Positions 18,669-27,414 of a stretch of 64,000 nucleotides of DNA are shown here, in pieces. Position 1 is the stretch's first letter. Each line of letters opens with the position of its first letter. The stretch covers positions 620,001-684,000 of the forward strand of contig JADKDR010000001.1 in the NCBI GenBank assembly GCA_016714535.1. Reading direction: 5' to 3'. The notes below the pieces were generated by a model that did no database searches, was not told the DNA's origin, and saw only the letters and a program-made list of their open reading frames with translations. The stretch is from Bacteroidota bacterium (GTDB lineage Bacteria > Bacteroidota > Bacteroidia > AKYH767-A > OLB10). Both the position numbers and the translations under genes were made by a program.

Positions 18669-19100
18669 ATGAGCAAAAATTTTATCTTGACAGGCCTTGT
18701 AACCTCGATAACAAACCTCATACTTCATGCTGGTGTTTTTTTTTCTTTCCTAAAGGATTTCTATAAATCCCATCCACCTGGTTCTATAGAGTACTTAAAT
18801 CAACTTAACCGGCCACCTGACCAACTAATTATTTGGGCATTGCTTGTTTCTTCATTGGCATTTGGCTTCTTTATCACCATAGTTATAAAATGGTCTCGTG
18901 CGAAAACCTTTGGTTCTGGTTTGAGGTATGGCTTCATAATTGGTTTACTCTTTTGGACAGCTATTAATTTCGGACTATTTTCTGCTCAAAATATTTTTTC
19001 ACTACCAAGTGTTTTTGTCGATTTAGCATGTAGCGCATTTTCAATGACAATTTCTTGTGGTGTTTCAGCTTGGATGCTGGGCAAAGCAAAAACGACTTGA
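18669..19100 (+). CDS. four-helix membrane protein, unknown function
   Basis: The 143-residue protein has helices around residues 7-28, 50-73, 86-107 and 113-138, and a polar loop (KSHPPGSIEYLNQLNRPPDQ) between the first two that would be extracytoplasmic. I recognise no family. It precedes another small membrane gene by 12 bases, so both are likely expressed together. Confidence 0.65.
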   Translation: MSKNFILTGLVTSITNLILHAGVFFSFLKDFYKSHPPGSIEYLNQLNRPPDQLIIWALLVSSLAFGFFITIVIKWSRAKTFGSGLRYGFIIGLLFWTAINFGLFSAQNIFSLPSVFVDLACSAFSMTISCGVSAWMLGKAKTT

Positions 19101-19112
19101 AATTTAACCTAA

Positions 19113-19613
19113 ATGAACCTCAGCATTATAAAAAAATATTCGCTTAATTGTTTTCTTTTGACACTTCCAATTATGATTTGGAATATGCTCCTGACAAACA
19201 AATTACCAAAAGCCTTTCAACCAGAAATATTTTGGAACGACATCCCATCTTTCTTGACTTATGGAGAAAACATTTCACGGATAATTGTTTTCACGCTTAC
19301 TTTTCTTATGCCTTTAAGTATTTTGACAAGCACACAAAAGAAGGGGTTGTTTTTATATATTGGTGGGATAATATTATACTTTGCTTCCTGGCTTATCTTG
19401 ATTTACTTTCCTGACAGCGGATGGAGTAATAGTATGTTAGGATTTATGGCACCTGCATATACTCCATTGTTATGGCTAACAGGAATTGAACTAATTGGAA
19501 GTGCGTTTTATTTCAATTTGCCTTATAGACGCTGGCTATTTATTTTTACATCATTTGTATTTCTGACCTTTCACAACTTTCATACTTTAACAATATATTT
19601 TAGGATACATTAA
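19113..19613 (+). CDS. membrane protein, unknown function
   Basis: The 166-residue product has five likely helices (near 12-30, 52-73, 80-100, 108-130 and 140-160), with the PDSGWSNSMLGFMAPAYTPL loop before the fourth. No motif identifies it. It follows the previous membrane gene by 12 bases on the same strand. Confidence 0.6.
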   Translation: MNLSIIKKYSLNCFLLTLPIMIWNMLLTNKLPKAFQPEIFWNDIPSFLTYGENISRIIVFTLTFLMPLSILTSTQKKGLFLYIGGIILYFASWLILIYFPDSGWSNSMLGFMAPAYTPLLWLTGIELIGSAFYFNLPYRRWLFIFTSFVFLTFHNFHTLTIYFRIH

Positions 19614-19895
19614 TAAGCTAAGTAACATTGAAGACTGAGCAGATGAAAAAACAAATAACCGCTAACATCACTTACCCAACAGGCGGGGTTTCGTGTTCCA
19701 AAGATAGTTTTGCGGTTAATCAAACATTAGTTTTTGAAATCAAGTTTTGTGGTAACTCTCCCGGCCATCGCAAATCTGCAAAACATTAGGATGTGAAAAA
19801 CTCAATGTCGAAAATTTTGGCGGCCGAAACAGCTTCGTAACGGTAACGATATACAATTTTTGGTATTTTGCAGCATAAAATACGGATGCAACTTT
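19614..19895. other. noncoding stretch with degenerate spacer motifs
   Basis: No gene is visible. It contains TTTTGCGGTTAA, CTGCAAAAC and TAACGGTAACG motifs that recur in loose form near 20885-21040 and 29660-29750. These may be the worn remains of a second intergenic repeat family. Confidence 0.35.
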
Positions 19896-20144
19896 TATTC
19901 TTTCAAATTTCAACTTCACTAAATCGAACTTGCGAACAAAAGCACAATAAAGCGTACAACATACTCAGTATGGATGCTGCATTCTAAACTTGATATTTAC
20001 ATTTGATTTTATCTGCCAGTTGGCAGGTTATGCATAAAGTGTTCTTTGTTTTCTGAGGTAGGTCATTGGCGTTGTTGTAATTTTTATTTTTACCGCATGC
20101 TTTTAACATGTTGCTGTGGACTATATAGTTTTTTTACAAGCTGA
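19896..20144 (-). repeat. dispersed repeat copy R3 (transposase-end relic)
   Basis: The copy runs from TTCTTTCAAATTTCAACTTC to the right end TTTTTTTACAAGCTGA, sharing AAATCGAACTTGCGAACAAA with R1 and TAATTTTTATTTTTACC with R2. The - strand again encodes ISSLECSI and, in a shifted frame, KFDLVKLKFER. The next gene begins only 29 bases beyond the repeat end. Confidence 0.6.
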
Positions 20145-20160
20145 TGTTAGCATACATTTA
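20130..20160 (+). promoter_or_regulatory. possible promoter formed at the R3 end
   Basis: TACATTTA at 20153-20160 differs from the -7 consensus by one base, and the T-run of the repeat end (20130-20135) lies at the -33 distance. The repeat end could therefore supply half of a promoter for the gene at 20174, though its 14-base leader would be short. Confidence 0.35.
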
Positions 20161-20173
20161 AAAGACAAACCAG

Positions 20174-20830
20174 ATGAACATGATTTTCAAAGTATTTTTA
20201 CTTCTGCACATAGTTGGTGGTTCTGTTGGGCTGCTATCGGGAATGCTAAATATAATAAGACCAAAAGGCGACAAAAATCACAAACTAATCGGAAAAATAT
20301 TTTTTATTTCCATGCTGACAGCGGGAACTTCATCGCTTGTCCTTTCCTGTCTTCACCCGAACTATTTTTTATTTATGGTTGGAGTGTTTACACTTTATAT
20401 GGTTGGTTCTGGACAACGCTATTTAAAACATAAACAACAAGACAAACTTGGCTCAAAACAAATAGAATGGACAATAACTATTCTTATGTTGCTTGCAGGA
20501 CTATTGTTTATTGGCATTGGCGTTTTAACAATAATAAAATCAAACTTATTTGGACTTGTATTTATGACTTTCGGTAGTCTAGGGCTATTTTTGTGCGACA
20601 AGACTTTAAAAACTACAACGACCAAACGACCATAAAAAAATTATTGGCTCATTGGACACTTGCAAAGAATGATAGGCAGTTTTATTGCAGCATTAACAGC
20701 ATTTTTAGTTGTGAACGCAAAATACTTTCCCGAACAAATACCAAGTTTTGTATACTGGGTTTTGCCGACAATTATTTTGATACCATTGATTATTAAATGG
20801 AGCCGTAAATATGAAGTTAAAAAGAAATAA
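20174..20830 (+). pseudogene. DUF2306-like membrane protein, two frameshifts
   Basis: The first frame encodes LHIVGGSVGLLSGMLNIIRP, HKLIGKIFFISML and further helices typical of DUF2306-type membrane proteins. The family C-terminus continues in other frames: RQDFKNYN, then YWLIGHLQRMIGSFIAALTA, FLVVNAKYFP and IKWSRKYEVKKK, ending at the TAA of 20828-20830. One additional T in the T5 run at 20588-20592 and one additional A in the A7 run at 20634-20640 rejoin everything into about 218 residues. Function is unknown. Confidence 0.75.
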
Positions 20831-21272
20831 ACGATTGCTAGCAGCATGTTTGCAATAGGTGTGAATTACCTTCGATGCTGTTTCGCGGTCGCGCTCCAAC
20901 TACAGTTTTGCGGTAACCAAAAGCCTAGCTCTTCGCATTAATATTTGCAGCAAAATTACCACCCATCCAAAATCTGCAGCCACACTACCTGCAAGCGTAA
21001 AGGACGACACAATAACTATCGGGCTGACATACTAACGACCAAGCTTTTTACTTCTAAACAAACTATCGGGCAACCTTATCTGGGTAGATAATTTCGCTGT
21101 AGCTCGACACAACATAAATCTATTTGCCTATACTCAATCAAACACAAGGTTTTTCAAAATTTTCCCAACCTACATTTTAAAAACTAATTCAATGCCTGAA
21201 CACATTGGTACATTTGGGGTTTGCCCCAACACACATGCTAACCCAACAGCAAATCTCAAAAGAGCCAATCTC
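20831..21272. other. gene-free stretch with degenerate spacer motifs
   Basis: No coding frame is convincing. It includes CAGTTTTGCGGTAACC, CTTCGCATTAATATTTGCAG and CGGGCTGACATACTAACGAC, which echo motifs after other island genes. It separates the DUF2306-like gene from the 3' end of the LysR gene on the opposite strand. Confidence 0.4.
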
Positions 21273-22196
21273 CTAATACTCCTCATACCAACTAAATTTC
21301 TCATGTATGATCTGTGATTTTTCCTTTTTTAGATGCTCTAAAAAAGACTTAGAAACTGGAGAATGCTTTTTTACTCTTAACCAAATTAAACTCCAAGTAG
21401 TTTTCAATGGAAGACCTTTGACTGGAATAATATGTAACTCATTGTTGCTTAATTCATTCTTAATTCCTATCAACGGCATAATAGAATATCCCAAACCTGC
21501 CAATATCGATTGCTTAACTGCTTCATTAGATGTTAACTCCATCTTCTTTAAGACTGATATGTTATTACGTTCAATAAAACTCTCCATTGTTTGTCTTGTC
21601 CCCGAACCCTTTTCTCTAAATATTAAAGGTAAATCTTTAAATATTTCCTTTGTGTTTGTTGCCTTTTGAAATTTTGTTTTGACACTGCCTACCAGGTATA
21701 ATTTATTCTGAAGCAAATCCAGCTTCTCAATATTTAATTTATTTGGTAAAATAGAAACAAGAGCAAAATCAACTTCATTATTCTCCAAACTCTCCACGAC
21801 TTTAGTTTTATTGGTAACATCCATGATTAGTTCTATACCAGAATGCCGCTCCATAAAATCAGCTAAAAAATAAGGCATTACATACTTTCCGGTTGAAACT
21901 ACTGCAATTTTCAAACGCCCTGTCAACTGTCCCTGGTAGGCTAAGGTTTTATAGTTTATGGCATAAACCTGGTTAAGTATATTTTCTACCGCCTCTGCAA
22001 TTTCTAATCCGAACTCTGTAATGTAAATTTTTCGCCCCACCACTTCTGTTAATGGTATATCAAATTGGTCTTGAAGATTTTTCAACTGAATAGAAACCGC
22101 TGGCTGGGTTAGGTGTAGCTCTTCCGAAGCCCTTGTGACACTTTGTGTTTGTACGATTTTTAAAAATATCTGCAATTGGTTTAATGTGTAGTTCAT
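21273..22196 (-). CDS. LysR-family transcriptional regulator
   Basis: The 307-residue protein has the LysR winged helix-turn-helix at residues 1-60 (LNQLQIFLKIVQTQSVTRAS, HLTQPAVSIQLKNLQDQF) and a periplasmic-binding-like effector domain from about 90 to 295 (GRLKIAVVSTGKYVMPYFLA, GSGTRQTMESFIE). Such regulators usually control a divergent neighbour. The SPFH gene starts 85 bases away on the opposite strand and is the likely target; the effector is unknown. It is the only complete gene read leftwards in the island. Confidence 0.92.
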   Translation of the reverse strand: MNYTLNQLQIFLKIVQTQSVTRASEELHLTQPAVSIQLKNLQDQFDIPLTEVVGRKIYITEFGLEIAEAVENILNQVYAINYKTLAYQGQLTGRLKIAVVSTGKYVMPYFLADFMERHSGIELIMDVTNKTKVVESLENNEVDFALVSILPNKLNIEKLDLLQNKLYLVGSVKTKFQKATNTKEIFKDLPLIFREKGSGTRQTMESFIERNNISVLKKMELTSNEAVKQSILAGLGYSIMPLIGIKNELSNNELHIIPVKGLPLKTTWSLIWLRVKKHSPVSKSFLEHLKKEKSQIIHEKFSWYEEY

Positions 22197-22281
22197 AAAT
22201 ATATTTTATGGATTTCATTACAAAGATAAATAAATAATTATGATATATAATTCTCAAATTTGCACTTCCAAATTTTAAAAA

Positions 22282-23058
22282 ATGAAGAATATTAAAACAA
22301 GCAAAATTATTTTAGGCACTGTATGTGTCTTACTACTTTCAAATTGTGCAGTAATCAGACCCGGAGAAGTTGGAGTAAAGCAAAAACTTGGTACACTTTC
22401 CGACAAAAGTCACACAAAGGGCTCTGTATGGTTTAACCCATTTACGACCAGAGTAATTAAAACGAACGTTCAAATAAATGATATTGAACTATCGCTTAGT
22501 TTACCGAGTAAAGAAGGCTTAAGTGTGGTTGCACAAATATCTATCCTTTACCGAATCGATCAAAATAGTGTTCCAAAGGTAATTAGCAGCATAGGATTAG
22601 GATACGAAAATATTATTTCGAACGTTTTCCGATCTGCATCGGCTGATGTATGCTCAAAATATTTTGCCAAAGATATGCATTCAGGCATGAGAGCAGAAAT
22701 AGAAGATGCCATTAAAATTAAAATGGGAGAAACCCTTACTGAGCAAGGAATATTAGTTGAGGCTGTTCTTATGAAAAGCATACAGTTACCAGGAGGTCTT
22801 GCCAGTTCTATAGAACAAAAATTACAAGCTGAACAAGACGCAATGAGAATGGTTTTTATTCTTCAACAGGAAAAACTGGAAGCTGAAAGAAAAATCATTG
22901 AAGCTACTGGTACTAAAGATGCTCAAAAAATACTTTCAGAAGGGTTAACAGATCAAATTATTAAAGTAAGAAGTATAGAAGCTTTTATAGAATTGTCGAA
23001 ATCTACCAATAGCAAAATAATAATCACAGATGGGAAGGTGCCATACTTAATCGAATAA
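22282..23058 (+). CDS. SPFH/prohibitin-family lipoprotein
   Basis: SPFH proteins form membrane-bound rings that organise membrane domains or regulate proteases. This 258-residue member has a hydrophobic N-terminus ending with a possible lipobox at C22 (LLLSNC; asparagine before the cysteine is unusual), then the SPFH domain from about 25 to 190 (RPGEVGVKQKLGTLS, VVAQISILYRID), and a helical segment with AEQDAMRMVFILQQEKLEAE. Length fits the short prohibitin-like type. It is divergent from LysR, suggesting that LysR controls it. Confidence 0.88.
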   Translation: MKNIKTSKIILGTVCVLLLSNCAVIRPGEVGVKQKLGTLSDKSHTKGSVWFNPFTTRVIKTNVQINDIELSLSLPSKEGLSVVAQISILYRIDQNSVPKVISSIGLGYENIISNVFRSASADVCSKYFAKDMHSGMRAEIEDAIKIKMGETLTEQGILVEAVLMKSIQLPGGLASSIEQKLQAEQDAMRMVFILQQEKLEAERKIIEATGTKDAQKILSEGLTDQIIKVRSIEAFIELSKSTNSKIIITDGKVPYLIE

Positions 23059-23390
23059 GTAACTAAACTATCATTCTGCAAAAACTATTTAAGAAAGGAA
23101 ACACGAATACTGCCAACCGAATCACAAGCAAAAGTAAACGCATTAGCAAAAATGCTATTTGTTCTCTCTTCCACTTTGCTATTAACATGCCTAATTTTTG
23201 ACTTTGCCAAACATCATTATATTTTGATAAGAACTTTGATTGCTTTCGGGTTCCTTTTCCATCAAACATTACCTTTCAATTTATGATAATAATTTGAAAA
23301 GTCATGGAAATATTAGAAGTTATATTATGGCATCACTTAAGGAGATTCGTTATAAGCTAATGTGCCATTCAATTTAAATTATCTCAAGTT
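23059..23390. other. region without a confirmed gene
   Basis: A + strand frame between about 23090 and 23285 decodes LPTESQAKVNALAKMLFVLS, then a hydrophobic segment and LIAFGFLFHQTLPFNL. It could be a small membrane protein starting at an ATG near 23151, but nothing else supports this. No repeat of the R family is present. Confidence 0.35.
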
Positions 23391-23501
23391 ATGGATACAA
23401 GAGCTAATACTTTTTTTGAGACAAAAAACATAGTCCATCTTAATTCCTCTTTTGAGGATATTCTGATGAAACCAAGAAAGATAAGATACATTAAAAAATA
23501 A
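23391..23501 (+). CDS. possible 36-residue small protein
   Basis: ATG 23391 opens a short frame (MDTRANTFFETK and ending KPRKIRYIKK) with mixed charge and a basic tail. It is plausible as a small basic protein, but length alone gives little support. It sits with another short frame upstream of the isocitrate dehydrogenase gene. Confidence 0.35.
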   Translation: MDTRANTFFETKNIVHLNSSFEDILMKPRKIRYIKK

Positions 23502-23528
23502 AAATAAATAAGACTATATAACCAGTAT

Positions 23529-23645
23529 ATGTATAAGATTAAAAAATATTTCAAAGACAGACGCTACAAGTTATGCACTGAAACCCGCTTTTGGCATGTT
23601 GATCAAAAATATAAATGTCTTAAAGACGGTGCAGTGCTTCCGTAA
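23529..23645 (+). CDS. possible 38-residue basic small protein
   Basis: ATG 23529 opens a frame encoding MYKIKKYFKDRRYKLCTETR and ending CLKDGAVLP, with two cysteines and a strongly basic N-terminus. The composition is protein-like rather than random for such AT-rich DNA. It ends 83 bases before isocitrate dehydrogenase. Function is unknown. Confidence 0.4.
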   Translation: MYKIKKYFKDRRYKLCTETRFWHVDQKYKCLKDGAVLP

Positions 23646-23728
23646 AATGCATTTACAAAGTATTATCATAAAATTAATCACAAAAAAAAATAACAAGAAT
23701 AAATTTTAAAATATAAAAACAAAATAAA

Positions 23729-25165
23729 ATGTCAAGAATAACAGTAGCAAAAGGAGATGGAATTGGCCCTGAAATAATGGACGCCACATTGGAAATAATT
23801 TTAGCAGCAGGTGCAAAACTCGAAATTGATGAAATCGAAGTTGGTGAGAAAGTTTATCTTGCTGGCAATACTTCTGGTATTGCATCAGAATCATGGGAAA
23901 CAATAAGGCGAAACAAAATTTTCCTAAAGGCTCCAATCACAACTCCACAAGGAGGTGGATACAAAAGCTTAAATGTTACCACTCGTAAGTTTTTGGGTTT
24001 ATACTCAAACGTTAGACCATGCATGAGTTTGCACCCATTTGTAAGTACTAAGCACCCCATAATGGATATTGTAATTGTGCGAGAAAATGAGGAAGACTTA
24101 TATGCAGGTATTGAACACCAACAAACAGACGAAGTAGTGCAATGCTTAAAACTAATTAGCAGACCAGGTTGCGAAAAAATAGTACGTTATGCTTTTGAGT
24201 ATGCTAAACAACAAAATCGTAAAAAAGTAACTTGTTTTACTAAAGATAATATCATGAAACAAACTGACGGCTTGTTTCACCAAGTGTTTGATGAAATTGC
24301 AAAAGAGTATCCTGAAATAGAAAACGAACATTGGATTATTGATATTGGTGCAGCTAAAATGGCAGACACACCAGAACTTTTTGATGTAATTGTTATGCCC
24401 AATTTATATGGAGATGTACTTAGTGATGTGGCAGCACAAATAACTGGTTCTGTTGGTTTAGCAGGCTCAGCCAATATAGGCGAAGAGTGCTCTATGTTCG
24501 AAGCCATACATGGTTCTGCACCAAGAAGGGCAGGACAAAATGTAGCCAACCCATCGGGTTTATTACAAGGGGCTATTATGATGCTTAATCATATTGGGCA
24601 AACGGAAATAGCAGAAAAAGTTCAAAATGCCTGGCTTAAAACGTTGGAAGATGGTTTACATACTTATGATATTTTTAAGGAAGGAACTAGTAAGCAAAAG
24701 TTAGGAACGAAGGAATTTGCAAAAGCTATAATTTCAAATCTTGGTCAAAAACCAACAATGCTAAAGTCTGTTTCTTATGCAAATAATTCGGCTCTTAACT
24801 TACCAAAGTATAGCCGCAAACCTGCTGCAAAAAAGGAATTAGTTGGTGTTGACATTTTTGTTCACTGGAACGGTTCTGATCCTAACGAACTAGCAGAGAA
24901 AGTGAAAAGAATTGAAATCAGTGGCATAAAACTCTCTATGATTACAAATAGAGGAATTAAAGTTTGGCCCGATGGATTTAAGGAAACATTTTGTACTGAC
25001 CATTGGAGATGTCGTTTTAAGCCTTCGGAAAATGCTGAAATAACAAAATCAAACATTATCGAACTTTTGACAAATGCACTCAATGAAAACATTGATAACA
25101 TTAAAACAGAAAATCTCTATTCATTTGATGGCAAGGCTGGATATTCATTAGGACAAGGACAATAA
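23729..25165 (+). CDS. icd: isocitrate dehydrogenase, long Thermus-type
   Basis: The enzyme oxidises isocitrate to 2-oxoglutarate with NAD(P). The 478-residue protein shows GDGIGPEIM at 9-17, LYSNVRP at 91-97, IVRENEEDLYAGIE at 116-129, the metal and substrate segment NLYGDVLSDVAAQITG at 225-240, and HGSAPRRAGQ at 261-270. A C-terminal extension of about 140 residues (KKELVGVDIFVHWNG, SMITNRGIKVWP) is characteristic of the Thermus-type enzyme. It is the largest gene of an odd island operon with CutA-like, small helical and DUF6671 genes, and so may be an accessory rather than the main TCA-cycle copy. Confidence 0.92.
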   Translation: MSRITVAKGDGIGPEIMDATLEIILAAGAKLEIDEIEVGEKVYLAGNTSGIASESWETIRRNKIFLKAPITTPQGGGYKSLNVTTRKFLGLYSNVRPCMSLHPFVSTKHPIMDIVIVRENEEDLYAGIEHQQTDEVVQCLKLISRPGCEKIVRYAFEYAKQQNRKKVTCFTKDNIMKQTDGLFHQVFDEIAKEYPEIENEHWIIDIGAAKMADTPELFDVIVMPNLYGDVLSDVAAQITGSVGLAGSANIGEECSMFEAIHGSAPRRAGQNVANPSGLLQGAIMMLNHIGQTEIAEKVQNAWLKTLEDGLHTYDIFKEGTSKQKLGTKEFAKAIISNLGQKPTMLKSVSYANNSALNLPKYSRKPAAKKELVGVDIFVHWNGSDPNELAEKVKRIEISGIKLSMITNRGIKVWPDGFKETFCTDHWRCRFKPSENAEITKSNIIELLTNALNENIDNIKTENLYSFDGKAGYSLGQGQ

Positions 25166-25183
25166 TTTCTAAACAATAAAACA

Positions 25184-25495
25184 ATGGTTAACATTATTAT
25201 TTACTTAAACAAAAATGATAGTGCAATGGAATTGGTAAAATTTCTTTTAGAAGAAAAATTAATTGCATCAGCTACAATTGACGAGAACAATATTTCTTAC
25301 AAATTGGAAAACAAGGTTTTCTCTGAAGAGATATTCACTGTAATTACAGCGCAAACAAAATCGCTTTTATTTAGTGACATTGTAAAGGCCGTAGAAACAA
25401 AAGCAGGTAAAAATATTTCTATCATTTCAACGCCAATAGTAGGCTCTAATGGCATTTTTGATGATACTGTCAGAACTAAAACAATAGCAATTTAA
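25184..25495 (+). CDS. CutA-like small alpha/beta protein
   Basis: The 103-residue protein has the beta-alpha-beta pattern of CutA/PII-like folds (VNIIIYLNKNDSAMELVKFL, ITAQTKSLLFSDIVKAVE, ISIISTPIVGSN). The classical CutA metal ligands are not clear, so this is a fold-level assignment. It starts 18 bases after the isocitrate dehydrogenase stop and precedes a small helical gene by ten bases, so all three should be one transcript. Confidence 0.6.
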   Translation: MVNIIIYLNKNDSAMELVKFLLEEKLIASATIDENNISYKLENKVFSEEIFTVITAQTKSLLFSDIVKAVETKAGKNISIISTPIVGSNGIFDDTVRTKTIAI

Positions 25496-25505
25496 AAACT
25501 AAAAC

Positions 25506-25748
25506 ATGACCATACATCTTATAAATGAAGAATTTAACGCTAAAGATACTTTAGACTTGCTAACTAAAATGATACATCTTAAAATAAAGTTTCACGAAGA
25601 AAAGGTGTTAAATAAAAGGAATGAAAAAGTTATAAAGTCTCAAGAGGTAAAAATACAAAGACTCCAAAAAGAACTTTTCGAATTAAGCGCAAGCCTTAAC
25701 TTGAAAAACAAAAATTATAAAATAGACGGAACCATAAAAATTGAATAA
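25506..25748 (+). CDS. 80-residue helical small protein, paralogue of the next gene
   Basis: The sequence starts IHLINEEFNAKDTLDLLTKM, continues with KIKFHEEK, and has a coiled-coil stretch (EVKIQRLQKELFELSASL) before a short beta-like end (KIDGTIKIE). The pattern F-x3-[DE]-[TA]-x2-LL, then KI-x-FH, then a helical pair and a terminal strand is shared with the disrupted gene at 25918-26202. I know of no function. It is within the isocitrate dehydrogenase operon. Confidence 0.65.
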   Translation: MTIHLINEEFNAKDTLDLLTKMIHLKIKFHEEKVLNKRNEKVIKSQEVKIQRLQKELFELSASLNLKNKNYKIDGTIKIE

Positions 25749-25917
25749 GATGGATATAAAAATACTAAAAACAGCTTTTTTCTTATATTGACTATCGCCC
25801 TTCTGCTCACTGCCATTATAACAAAAGATGCTGCTAATAGCCGACTCACTTGACCTTTAGGAATATTGCCTGCTAATTATACACTTAAAATATTATCAAA
25901 TAAAAATAGCATAACTT

Positions 25918-26202
25918 ATGAAAAATACTGAAACATCATTACTAATTGATGGCAACTTCACCTCTGGTGAAGCCAGGTAACTTCTTTCGAATTTGTTCTC
26001 GTTCAAAATTAATTTTCACACCACAAAAAATTGGAGATCGCAGGTAAGGTTCAGAGTGGATGATGAAAAAGACCAAAAAACAATTCCTAAACTAAAAAAA
26101 GAGATGGAAAAATTAAAACTGATAATAGCTGAAGCAGAAACAAACAACAAAAGACTTACTGTAAGCTCAGAAACAAATATCACACTAGCAGGCGTAGTTT
26201 AA
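25918..26202 (+). pseudogene. small helical protein with in-frame TAA at codon 21
   Basis: From ATG 25918 the frame reads MKNTETSLLIDGNFTSGEAR, then TAA at 25978-25980, then LLSNLFSFKINFHTTKN and a coiled coil (KLKKEMEKLKLIIAEAE) to the stop at 26200-26202. Codons on both sides of the TAA fit the small-protein pattern of the preceding gene, where the stop position is usually a charged residue. No ATG restarts the frame before 25993 except through rare codons. It is either a nonsense mutation or a sequence error. The stop lies one base before the DUF6671 ATG. Confidence 0.65.
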
Positions 26203-26203
26203 A

Positions 26204-27040
26204 ATGTTCAAAGGAAGGAATATAGTGATAGCTACTAAGCACGAAAAAGAAAAAGTGATTTCTCCAATTCTTGAAAAAGAATTGGGTGTAAAATGCTATG
26301 TTACCCCAGATTTAGATACTGATGAACTTGGCACTTTTACAGGAGAGGTTGAAAGAAAAGATGACCCCATAACTACTGCGAGGAATAAATGCCTGATGGC
26401 AATGGAATTAACGAATTGCGATTTAGCTATTGCAAGCGAAGGGGCTTTTGGCCCACATCCAAGTATTTATTTTGTCCCTGCCGATGATGAATTCTTACTC
26501 CTTATTGACAAGAAAAATAATTTAGAAATAATTGTTAGAGAGCTAAGTGCAGAAACCAATTTTAATGGTGCTGAAGTTAAAACTGAAAAGAAACTAAAAG
26601 AGTTTGCTACGAATGCTAATTTCCCGACACATGGGTTGATTCTTAGAAAATCAAAAAATGATTTTAGAGACATTACAAAAGGAATAACGAATACAGAGGA
26701 GCTAAACGATATTTTTTTTAGGCTCATTACCAAATACGGAACAGCTTACGTAGAAACCGATATGCGGGCTATGTATAACCCAAGCCGGATGAAGGTGATT
26801 GAAAAAGCTACCTACAAATTGGTTGACAAGATAAAATCAATATGTCCAAAATGTGAGACCCCGGGATTTGGAATAACTGATAGAAAAGAAGGTCTACCTT
26901 GTGAGCAATGCCATTTTCCTACACGATCAACTTTAAGCTATTTCTATACTTGTCAAAACTGTAATTATAAAAAAGAAGAAAAATATCCCACGGGAAAACA
27001 AACTGAAGATCCTATGTACTGTGATATTTGTAATCCATAA
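26204..27040 (+). CDS. DUF6671-family protein with C-terminal zinc ribbons
   Basis: The 278-residue protein has an N-terminal alpha/beta domain (RNIVIATKHEKEKVISPILE, LGTFTGEVERKDDPITTARN, DLAIASEGAFGPHPSIYFVP) and then eight cysteines in four CxxC pairs between about 214 and 276 (CPKC, CEQC, CQNC, CDIC), forming two zinc ribbons. I identify it as DUF6671; its biochemical role is unknown. It starts one base after the disrupted small gene, so it is part of the same operon. Confidence 0.8.
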   Translation: MFKGRNIVIATKHEKEKVISPILEKELGVKCYVTPDLDTDELGTFTGEVERKDDPITTARNKCLMAMELTNCDLAIASEGAFGPHPSIYFVPADDEFLLLIDKKNNLEIIVRELSAETNFNGAEVKTEKKLKEFATNANFPTHGLILRKSKNDFRDITKGITNTEELNDIFFRLITKYGTAYVETDMRAMYNPSRMKVIEKATYKLVDKIKSICPKCETPGFGITDRKEGLPCEQCHFPTRSTLSYFYTCQNCNYKKEEKYPTGKQTEDPMYCDICNP

Positions 27041-27062
27041 CTGATTTTATGAAAAGAAAAAA

Positions 27063-27308
27063 ATGAAGTGAGTAAGTATAGTTAATGAAGAACACATCAG
27101 TGCTCAAGCTGTATTAATTAATTGTGAAAGAATTGAAATTATTTCAAATTCTCTCTTGCCTATGAATGCAGCAACTATAGATGAAAAGGTATGTTATGAA
27201 GCAACAAAAAGTGAAATTGACAAAGCCAACAAACACAAGGCAGTACTTCACATGATGCACGTGACTGCGCAACAGGAAACACATTTGCTTCAGAATAATG
27301 CTATTTAG
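27063..27308 (+). pseudogene. small protein with in-frame TGA at codon 3
   Basis: ATG 27063 is followed by AAG and then TGA (27069-27071), after which the same frame is open for 78 codons and encodes EEHISAQAVLINCERIEIIS, MNAATIDEKVCYEATKSEID and HKAVLHMMHVTAQQETHLLQ. That composition is strongly protein-like and helical. No other start codon opens the frame early. A single substitution explains the stop. The gene closes the DUF6671 operon, 22 bases downstream of it. Confidence 0.55.
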
Positions 27309-27414
27309 TGTGAATAAAAGCGAATCGAAAAAACAAACTTAAAATTTGATTGTTTTAAATAGACGGGCGAGCCGAAAACCGTTTTAAGAAGTAGGCAAAA
27401 AAATAAATAGAAAA

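Noticed and set aside
25978..27071. An altered genetic code reading TAA or TGA as sense.
   Set aside because: Intact genes here use TAA, TGA and TAG as normal stops, and the two affected genes are small and close together.
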